From Campylobacteraceae bacterium (GTDB lineage Bacteria; Campylobacterota; Campylobacteria; Campylobacterales; Campylobacteraceae), in assembly GCA_012521935.1 (NCBI GenBank), contig JAAYLJ010000068.1:1-11438 (forward strand): a stretch of DNA of 11,438 nucleotides. The letters are read 5' to 3'. Positions 6,042 to 11,438 of the stretch are shown piece after piece. A model generated the notes under the pieces. That model saw only the letters and a program-made list of their open reading frames with translations. It did not search any database and had not been told where the DNA came from. The first letter of the stretch is position 1; each line of letters opens with the position of its first letter. A program made the translations under genes and the position numbers.

Positions 6042-6916
6042 TAGACTAATATCCTATCAGTTAAAACTATGAAATAAAAGATATTCCCTAAATAGCCATT
6101 TAAAGTAAAAAAAGCTCTATCTATCTTACTAAAATCTTTATGGACTATCTTATGTTCTTGCCATAAAATCACCCCATTTATCCCAATCCCAATCCATCCC
6201 AAAACCCCAAGTCCTGCACTCCAAGCAAAAAGTAACCAAAAAAGAGTAGCTAACCCATGAAAAAGAGCTGAGATGAAAAAAGTTGCACTTTCTCCATAAA
6301 CTGAGGGGATTGAGTAGAGATTATTTTTTCTATCAAACTCAATATCTTGTAGGGCATAAAGCAGATCAAATCCAGCTACCCAAAACAAAACACCAAGCCC
6401 AAGTAAAGCGCTCCAAAGTGTGATGGTTCCAGTAACTGCCACCACTCCTGCAATTGGCGCTAGGCCTAAAGAGAGCCCTAAAACCATATGAGCTAGTGGG
6501 CTAAATCTCTTAAAAATGGAGTAGCCACCTAAGATTAAAAGAATTGGGAAACTAAGGTAAAAAGCTAAATCATTAATCATCCACGCCGCAAAAATAAAAA
6601 TAAAAGCATTAATCAGGATAAATATTTGCATATTTTTCTTTCCAATGCGTCCATCTACATTTGGCCTTGAAGCGGTTCGTGGGTTACCTATATCTATATC
6701 TTTATCTGCATATCTATTTAAAGCCATTGCATAACTTCTAGCACTAACTGCCGCTAAAAGCCCTAAAATTAAAAGTCTCCATCCAAAAAATGTTGTTCCA
6801 TTTACTTCATTAGAAGCAACCACCATTGCAATAAATATAAAAGGTAGTGCAAAAACAGAGTGCTTAAAAACAATCAACTCATTTATATCTTTTATAACCT
6901 CTACATAGCGTCTCAC
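6041..6916 (-). CDS. mqnP: UbiA-family menaquinone prenyltransferase (MqnP-like)
   Basis: An integral membrane protein of about 291 residues with eight or nine hydrophobic helices. It attaches a polyprenyl chain to an aromatic quinone precursor. Both aspartate-rich motifs that bind Mg-diphosphate are present: NRYADKDIDIGNPRTASRP (N67, D71, D75) and DLLYALQDIEFD (D184, D191, D195). The N-terminal FKHSVFALPF and the GNPRTASRP extension fit the MqnP branch of the futalosine pathway, the menaquinone route used by Campylobacterota. A UbiA ubiquinone role is less likely in this group. I placed the start at GTG 6916 because AAAAGG lies six bases ahead; a TTG at 6922 abuts that site and is unlikely. 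It heads a four-gene operon and is divergent from miaA. Confidence 0.88.
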   Translation of the reverse strand: MRRYVEVIKDINELIVFKHSVFALPFIFIAMVVASNEVNGTTFFGWRLLILGLLAAVSARSYAMALNRYADKDIDIGNPRTASRPNVDGRIGKKNMQIFILINAFIFIFAAWMINDLAFYLSFPILLILGGYSIFKRFSPLAHMVLGLSLGLAPIAGVVAVTGTITLWSALLGLGVLFWVAGFDLLYALQDIEFDRKNNLYSIPSVYGESATFFISALFHGLATLFWLLFAWSAGLGVLGWIGIGINGVILWQEHKIVHKDFSKIDRAFFTLNGYLGNIFYFIVLTDRILV

Positions 6917-6922
6917 TAACAA

Positions 6923-6928
6923 CCTTTT
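6923..6928 (-). promoter_or_regulatory. Shine-Dalgarno site for mqnP (selects the GTG start)
   Basis: AAAAGG on the minus strand, six bases before the GTG at 6916 and directly against the TTG at 6922. The spacing favours the GTG. Confidence 0.55.
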
Positions 6929-6942
6929 GATGAAATTTGCCT

Positions 6943-6948
6943 ATTTTA
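6943..6948 (-). promoter_or_regulatory. Possible -10 box of the mqnP operon
   Basis: TAAAAT in the context GGATAAAATAGG on the minus strand, 26 bases before the GTG start. It is the best -10 match ahead of the operon, but no -35 is evident and the hexamer is imperfect. Confidence 0.35.
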
Positions 6949-6982
6949 TCCAAAATCATTTAAGATATTGTTTATCTAAAGT

Positions 6983-7007
6983 GCTCACTGTGATATAATT
7001 GCTCACT
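6983..7007 (+). promoter_or_regulatory. miaA promoter: extended -10 flanked by direct repeats
   Basis: TGATATAAT (6991-6999) is a perfect extended -10 box, predicting transcription from about 7006. The 7-mer GCTCACT occurs at 6983-6989 and again at 7001-7007, on either side of the box with an 18-bp period; this could be an operator. A weak TTGTTT at 6968-6973 is spaced too far upstream to be a standard -35. Confidence 0.6.
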
Positions 7008-7029
7008 TTTTTGAAAGGTTTTGCGCTTA

Positions 7030-7941
7030 ATGGGTATAAAAAAATTGGCAATTTTAGGACCGACAGCTTCAGGAAAAACATCTCTTGCCATTAATCTTGC
7101 AAAAAAATATCAAGCAGTCATTTTATCGCTTGACTCTCTTTCAATATATAAAGATATAGACATAGCCTCAGCCAAGCCTACATTAGAAGAAAGAGGTGAC
7201 ATTCCCCATTTTGGCATAGATGAGATAACTCCTAATGAACTCTTTAGCGTAAAAGATTTTTTTAAACTTTATAAAAAAGCTTACAATTTTGCAAAAGAGC
7301 ATAAAAAGCCTCTTATCATAGTTGGTGGAAGTAGTTTTTACTTAAAAGCAATGCTTGAGGGCTTATCTTTAAAACCAAAAATTTCACCAATTACTGCAAA
7401 AAAAGTTCAAAAAGAGCTTTTAAACATAGAAAATGCGCAAAATTTGGCTAACTCTATTGACAAAGAGTTTGTTAAAAGGGTTGAAAAACATGATAAATAT
7501 AGACTTGAAAAGTGGTTAGAGTTATTTTTTGAAACGGGAGAAATCCCAACTCTTTACCAAAAAAGAAACAAAGAGGCTCCAATAATTGAGTCGATAGAGA
7601 TTTTTGAGATTGAGATTGATAGAGGGGAGTTAAGAGAATTACTTAAAATAAGAACGCAAAAAATGCTAAATGATGGACTTGTAAAAGAGGTTGAATGTTT
7701 AATTAAAACATACTCTCTTTCACCTTCATGCCAAAAAGCCATAGGGATAAAAGAGAGCATAGAGTATTTAGAAAAAAAGATAGATTTAAATACTCTTTTT
7801 GAAAAAATAGTTGTAAATAGCGCTAGACTTGCAAAAAGACAACAAACTTTCAACAAAACCCAATTTAAAACCAATAAAACTAGGGCGCCACTTAATGCAC
7901 TTAAGCACGAGATAGAAAATTATCTAACGCAATATCTCTAA
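7030..7941 (+). CDS. miaA: tRNA dimethylallyltransferase MiaA
   Basis: MiaA transfers a dimethylallyl group to N6 of A37 in tRNAs reading codons that begin with U, the first step to ms2i6A. The 303-residue length is typical. The P-loop GPTASGKT lies at 10-17; D35 begins DSLSIYKDIDIASAKP, which matches the DSxQxYxxxDIxTAKP motif with S for Q; GGSSFYLKAMLEGL (99-112) is the substrate-channel motif; AIGIKESIEYL and RLAKRQQTF match the C-terminal IGYKE and KRQxTWF elements. I chose the ATG at 7030 because a TTG at 7021 sits only two bases from the GAAAGG site (7013-7018), although the ATG spacing of 11 is long. Its 3' end overlaps the convergent 92-residue gene by 18 bp. Confidence 0.95.
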   Translation: MGIKKLAILGPTASGKTSLAINLAKKYQAVILSLDSLSIYKDIDIASAKPTLEERGDIPHFGIDEITPNELFSVKDFFKLYKKAYNFAKEHKKPLIIVGGSSFYLKAMLEGLSLKPKISPITAKKVQKELLNIENAQNLANSIDKEFVKRVEKHDKYRLEKWLELFFETGEIPTLYQKRNKEAPIIESIEIFEIEIDRGELRELLKIRTQKMLNDGLVKEVECLIKTYSLSPSCQKAIGIKESIEYLEKKIDLNTLFEKIVVNSARLAKRQQTFNKTQFKTNKTRAPLNALKHEIENYLTQYL

Positions 7942-8202
7942 TACAGAGTGTTGATAAAGTGCTGGATCAATCGTAAAAAATGAATGCCATCTTTTTGTGC
8001 TTGGATCTTGCCACTCTAAAAAATCAAGCATCTCATTTTCTCCACCAGTTGCAACTCTTAAAAGTGGGCTTTTATCTATACATTTTACTCTAACTGGGCC
8101 TAGTTTTCTAAGATCTGAAATCGCCCCAGCTCTCTCTTTGCTGCTACTTAAAATTATCTCTCTTAAACCTCTAGCTAAGCCTCTTACTAAATATATCTTC
8201 AT
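7924..8202 (-). CDS. Small protein of unknown function downstream of pflA
   Basis: Not recognised. It has 92 residues, is soluble and basic toward the N terminus (RGLARGLREIILSSSKERAG), with a later section rich in aromatic and acidic residues (about 58-85, FLEWQDPSTKRWHSFFTIDP). There is no signal peptide, membrane helix or cysteine pair. It is very likely a real gene: a strong ribosome site AAGGAG (8208-8213) lies five bases before the ATG, overlapping the pflA stop codon, and the gap to pflA is only 10 bp. It is therefore co-transcribed with, and probably coupled to, pflA. The last 18 bp overlap the end of miaA on the other strand. A role in flagellar motor work is possible from context only. 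Confidence 0.72.
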   Translation of the reverse strand: MKIYLVRGLARGLREIILSSSKERAGAISDLRKLGPVRVKCIDKSPLLRVATGGENEMLDFLEWQDPSTKRWHSFFTIDPALYQHSVLEILR

Positions 8203-8207
8203 TGTTT

Positions 8208-8213
8208 CTCCTT
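8208..8213 (-). promoter_or_regulatory. Strong Shine-Dalgarno site of the 92-residue gene
   Basis: AAGGAG on the minus strand, five bases ahead of the ATG at 8202 and touching the upstream pflA stop codon (8213-8215). This placement suits re-initiation by ribosomes finishing pflA. Confidence 0.7.
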
Positions 8214-10603
8214 TATTTTATGAGATTTAAATACTCTTCACACATTTTTTTCCATGGATTATCATCTTTAATGGAAGCGCATCTACCAAAAGACTCTTTT
8301 GCTAAGTTAAACTCTTTTAATTTATACTCCAATTCGCCAATGTAGTAGTAAGCTCTACTCTTTTCATTTAACTCTTCTACTTTTTTAGGTATCTCTCTTG
8401 CAACTGCTAGTGCGCCCTCTAAATCTCCAAGTTTCTCTTGCGCTTCAATGGCATAGTAGTCTAAGATGGGAGAGTAGATGAAGCTATTTTTTTCCTCTTG
8501 CAGTTTTAAAGCATAAGAGGTGTACTCTTTCATTAAAAGATGAGAACCTTGCTCTTTGGCAAGCTTAGCAACTTCCATGTACACTTCAATATTTGCAAAA
8601 TCGCCCTTTAACTCTTCTCTCACTTTTCTTGCGCTACTTAAAGCTTTTTCATAATCTTTTAGTTTTAAATATGCAAGAAATTCATCTCGCAAAATCACTT
8701 TTGTTTCAGGCTTTTTTGTCAAAATTCCAAGATCATATATCTCTTTACTTATCTTAAGTAAATCTTCCCACTTATGTGCTTTTTTAAAGGCATCAGCTAA
8801 TCTTATCATCCATGATAATTTCTCTCTTAAGTCTCTTATGCCTAAGTGGTTTTTAGCCTCATCAATAGCCGCGTCATACCTAGAGAGTCTCATCAAACAT
8901 TCAAAAACTTTATCCCTATCTTTTAGGCTATCTTTTATCATATATCTTTCAATAAGAATAGTCGCTTCTTGACAATTATCTTGACTAAGAGCTATGTCTG
9001 CACTTTTAATAGCAGCCTCTTTTAAAATGCTTTCGCCCTCAATTTTTAAAGCTTCATCACTTAATTTAGCTATGGCTTCATCTAATGATAAAACATTTAC
9101 AAACTGCTCTTTTTCTAAGTAGAGTTTAGCCTTTTCAACAGTGGCTTTTTGAGAGATTTCATTATCATATCTTGAGATTAAAGTATCGTAGTAGTTTTCT
9201 AATTTATCTGTATCAGTTTCAGCAATTTCAAAAAATAATCTATCTATCCCCTCTTGCACCTCTTGCGCAAACTCTCCACTAGCAAACTCTTTTTGGTATC
9301 TATTTAAAAGTTCATCAGCCTTTGCAATATTTTTTGCACTTCCATGCCAAAGTCCACTATCTTTTAAAATCTCTTCATAGTTTGAATTACTTCTTGAGAT
9401 TGAATTAAGAAGCGCTTCACCAATTTGGGATGCTATATCTTCTAATCCATTTTGAGCAAGTTTTTTTGCTAATTCATAAGCTTCATTCTCATCTTGAAAC
9501 AAAAAGTCTCTATTTGCATTTAAAATCTTCATTAAGTACTCTTTTGCTTCATCGCTCTGGCCTGCGTCTAAGCTATTTTTAGCAAGCCTAATGGCAGCTT
9601 CAGAAGCAACATCTAAATCTTTAGCAGAGTATAAAACATCGCTATATAACTTTAGTGCTTCAGCTTTTTTAGATCCACCATACAAAGAGTCCCCATATAG
9701 TAAAATTCCCATTTTTGTGAAGCTATTTTGTGGATGTTCAGTAATTAAAATATCCAAAAAATAGTTTGCATCACTAGCAAATCCCATTTTCATATAGTTT
9801 TTTGCTATATAAAATAGAACCTCAGGCATAAATTCATCTGCTGGAAAAGTTTTCATCCAAGCTTTTCCCTCATTTATAATGTCATTTCTATCAATGGCTA
9901 AACTTAAACTATCCTCATCACCATCAAGCAATCTATCCATTGCTCTTATCCTATAAAGAGCAAGCTCGCTTTTAAAAATGGTTTGAGGATATAGCATCAT
10001 TGTATCTTTTACATCTTCTAAAATAGTTTCATATCTTTTAGCCTCATATTCCCTTTTTATCGATAAATACGCATTTATATCTTTACTTCTTACATATCCA
10101 ATTGGAGCTCCATTTAAATCAAGTGCTCCTACATCTGGCCTTTTATATTTAGGAAAATAGATAGGAAAATTTATCCCTCCTTTAGTGCTTGACTCGCTGT
10201 AAGGGAGTTTTTCATAAATTAAGATTGCATAATGTTTTGCATCTTTAAAAGACTCTAGTGGAACTTCGCTAAAAGCATGAAGTGAAATATCCATATTTAT
10301 AATTTTTGATTTAAATTTTGGAGAGATTATAACTTCAAAACCATCTTTTTGTTGAAAAAATTCAATGCCTACTAAGGGGGTATCTTTTGGCCCAATCATA
10401 ACTGAGTTTTTATTTTCAAATTTGCAAATATACTGTTTTTGTTCAAGTTTTAAATCAACACTACTACAAGAAAAAGGTTCGCTGTCTTTAATGTGAAGCA
10501 CTCCATAAGGTAAGCCCGCCTCTTTAGCAGAGTTAAACTCTATGGTAAGCGAAAACAGTGGTAAAAAAAAGAGGGTTAAGAGTAAAAATTGCTTCATGGG
10601 CAT
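8213..10603 (-). CDS. pflA: PflA-like flagellar motor protein (periplasmic TPR solenoid)
   Basis: A 796-residue protein (794 from the second ATG at 10597), matching the roughly 790-800 residues of PflA in Campylobacter and Helicobacter. PflA is a periplasmic scaffold that, with PflB, helps position stator units around the enlarged motor of this group. A signal peptide is seen (KQFLLLTLFFLPLFSL, up to about residue 19). A beta-rich domain follows (about 20-165) with a possible disulfide pair C46/C60, then helical TPR-like repeats from about residue 180 to the end, for example AIRLAKNSLDAGQSDEAKEYL and YYIGELEYKLKEFNLAKESF. No ribosome site precedes either ATG; a promoter lies directly on the start and may make a leaderless message. 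nuoN lies 28 bp upstream and the 92-residue gene 10 bp downstream. The identity rests on length, architecture and recalled family features. Confidence 0.82.
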   Translation of the reverse strand: MPMKQFLLLTLFFLPLFSLTIEFNSAKEAGLPYGVLHIKDSEPFSCSSVDLKLEQKQYICKFENKNSVMIGPKDTPLVGIEFFQQKDGFEVIISPKFKSKIINMDISLHAFSEVPLESFKDAKHYAILIYEKLPYSESSTKGGINFPIYFPKYKRPDVGALDLNGAPIGYVRSKDINAYLSIKREYEAKRYETILEDVKDTMMLYPQTIFKSELALYRIRAMDRLLDGDEDSLSLAIDRNDIINEGKAWMKTFPADEFMPEVLFYIAKNYMKMGFASDANYFLDILITEHPQNSFTKMGILLYGDSLYGGSKKAEALKLYSDVLYSAKDLDVASEAAIRLAKNSLDAGQSDEAKEYLMKILNANRDFLFQDENEAYELAKKLAQNGLEDIASQIGEALLNSISRSNSNYEEILKDSGLWHGSAKNIAKADELLNRYQKEFASGEFAQEVQEGIDRLFFEIAETDTDKLENYYDTLISRYDNEISQKATVEKAKLYLEKEQFVNVLSLDEAIAKLSDEALKIEGESILKEAAIKSADIALSQDNCQEATILIERYMIKDSLKDRDKVFECLMRLSRYDAAIDEAKNHLGIRDLREKLSWMIRLADAFKKAHKWEDLLKISKEIYDLGILTKKPETKVILRDEFLAYLKLKDYEKALSSARKVREELKGDFANIEVYMEVAKLAKEQGSHLLMKEYTSYALKLQEEKNSFIYSPILDYYAIEAQEKLGDLEGALAVAREIPKKVEELNEKSRAYYYIGELEYKLKEFNLAKESFGRCASIKDDNPWKKMCEEYLNLIK

Positions 10604-10622
10604 ATTATATCACGCCCATGAA
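10593..10622. repeat. 9-bp inverted repeat over the pflA start codons
   Basis: TTCATGGGC at 10593-10601 pairs perfectly with GCCCATGAA at 10614-10622, with a 12-base spacer between. On the minus strand the spacer holds the extended -10 box and most of the first ATG, and the second ATG (10597) lies inside one arm. As DNA it could be an operator. In a read-through RNA from nuoN it would form a hairpin that buries the pflA start. It is not followed by a clean U-tract, so it is a poor terminator. Confidence 0.75.
10604..10612 (-). promoter_or_regulatory. Extended -10 promoter at the pflA start (candidate leaderless)
   Basis: TGATATAAT on the minus strand is a perfect extended -10 box, identical to that of miaA. 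The usual start point, seven bases beyond the hexamer, would be 10597, exactly the A of the second in-frame ATG (10597-10595). No Shine-Dalgarno sequence precedes either ATG. Confidence 0.6.
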
Positions 10623-10631
10623 ATAAAATGA

Positions 10632-11438
10632 TTAAAAACCGCTAGAGATTACATGTCCTGCTATAAAATCTATGAGTGGACTTACAAAAACTATCGAAAC
10701 TACTGTCATCACCAGTGCAAAACCAATGATGCTTTTAAGTGGTGTTGTAGTGTTTGAGCTATATATACTTCCATCTTTAGAGATTGGATCTTTTAAAAAC
10801 ATAAAAACAACCAGTTTCATATAATAATATACTGCAATGGCACTATTTAGCGCCATTATGATTGCTAAACCAATGAAGCCTTCATTAACTGCTGCACTCA
10901 TTAAGAAAATCTTTCCCCAAAATACTGAAAATGGAGGGATGCCTGCTAATGAAAACATAAATACACCCATGATTGTTGCAGCAACTGGCGCTACTTTAAC
11001 CATACCAGCAAATTTGCTAAATGGATGTTGGTATCTTTTATCCCACAGATTTTGCTTACTTCTAGTTGCCCAAAGCATGGTAAAAGCGCCTAAATTTGTA
11101 AACATAAAAAGAGTCCAGTATAGAAAAAATCCTATATTTGCCTGAGTTGAGCCAATCAAAATAGCTGAGAGAACAAATCCAGCGTGAGAGATGGAGCTAA
11201 AAGCTAACATTCTTTTTACATCTGTTTGGATTAATGCCATTAAATTTGCTAAAGTCATTGTTAAAATTACTGCAAAAAATAAAATATCTTCAAGCCATGT
11301 TACGCCTGATTGGATTAGCATTTCAAAAAGCCTCATTGCCACTACAAAACCAGCTATTTTTGGAACTATTGACATATATCCAGCCAAAGCCGCGCTTGAG
11401 CCTTCATATACATCAGGAGTCCATGTATGAAATGGAAT
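10632..11438 (-). CDS. nuoN: NADH-quinone oxidoreductase subunit N, C-terminal part
   Basis: The frame is open to the right edge (first visible residues IPFHTWTPDVYEGSS), so the 5' portion is outside; 268 residues remain, a little over half of the usual length of about 490. NuoN is one of the three antiporter-like proton-pumping subunits in the membrane arm of complex I. The WTPDVYEG motif separates it from NuoM and NuoL. Charged membrane residues typical of the channel are seen: the lysine in SIVPKIAGF, the lysine in DVKRMLAFSSISHAGF, and the lysine in GIPPFSVFWGKIF. About seven transmembrane helices remain, with a hydrophobic C terminus. The gene probably ends a nuo operon lying upstream. 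pflA follows after 28 bp on the same strand. Confidence 0.95.
   Translation of the reverse strand: MPFHTWTPDVYEGSSAALAGYMSIVPKIAGFVVAMRLFEMLIQSGVTWLEDILFFAVILTMTLANLMALIQTDVKRMLAFSSISHAGFVLSAILIGSTQANIGFFLYWTLFMFTNLGAFTMLWATRSKQNLWDKRYQHPFSKFAGMVKVAPVAATIMGVFMFSLAGIPPFSVFWGKIFLMSAAVNEGFIGLAIIMALNSAIAVYYYMKLVVFMFLKDPISKDGSIYSSNTTTPLKSIIGFALVMTVVSIVFVSPLIDFIAGHVISSGF

Noticed and set aside
6985..6993. TCACTGTGA as a CRP-type binding site.
   Set aside because: The half-sites are separated by only one base, whereas CRP/FNR sites need a longer spacer.
7554..8230. Open frames antisense to miaA and to the 92-residue gene.
   Set aside because: The opposing genes have either a recognised family (miaA) or a strong, well-placed ribosome site; the antisense frames have neither.
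10593..10622. The inverted repeat read as a rho-independent terminator for nuoN.
   Set aside because: The loop is 12 bases and the nearest U-run begins several bases past the stem and is short; the embedded -10 box and start codons fit a promoter or operator better.
10837..11430. Plus-strand open frames opposite nuoN.
   Set aside because: They lie wholly inside the nuoN coding sequence, whose motifs (WTPDVYEG and membrane lysines) are clear on the minus strand.

Overview
The window is AT-rich, gene-dense chromosomal DNA from a member of the Campylobacterota (Epsilonproteobacteria), probably a free-living, Sulfurimonas-like relative. Three things point there: a PflA-type flagellar motor protein (a disk/spoke component restricted to this group), a UbiA-family prenyltransferase of the MqnP kind used in futalosine-pathway menaquinone synthesis, and a split Aer-like energy-taxis receptor resembling Campylobacter CetA/CetB. 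The genus is an inference. No mobile element, CRISPR array, tRNA or rRNA is visible.

Layout from left to right. At 1-763 (+) is the 3' part of a divergent moeA-like gene. It converges on a minus-strand pair, moaA (1341-2306) followed by a YhhQ/VUT-type queuosine-precursor transporter (760-1317). A 119-bp divergent spacer separates moaA from a plus-strand pair: a soluble PAS protein (2426-2938) and an overlapping methyl-accepting chemotaxis protein (2904-4325) that ends in a zinc-binding CZB domain. That pair converges on a minus-strand operon (6916 down to 4322) of mqnP, a possibly PilZ-like protein, a membrane-anchored coiled-coil protein, and a divergent family-1 uracil-DNA glycosylase. These four are joined by 1- or 4-base start/stop overlaps. 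A second divergent spacer (6917-7029) leads to miaA (+). Its 3' end overlaps an unknown 92-residue gene on the minus strand, which lies directly behind pflA (8213-10597/10603). Upstream of pflA, and running off the right edge, is the 3' part of nuoN.

The genes fall into recognisable jobs: molybdenum cofactor synthesis (moaA, moeA-like), tRNA modification (miaA, possibly the VUT transporter), respiration (mqnP, nuoN), and motility with energy or redox sensing (PAS/MCP pair, pflA). The most notable signals are the pflA start, where an extended -10 box sits inside a perfect 9-bp inverted repeat six bases ahead of an ATG (a candidate leaderless promoter); the PAS + MCP-CZB receptor pair; and the moeA-like gene, which lacks several hallmark MoeA residues. 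There is no long non-coding stretch: the largest spacers are 119 and 113 bp.
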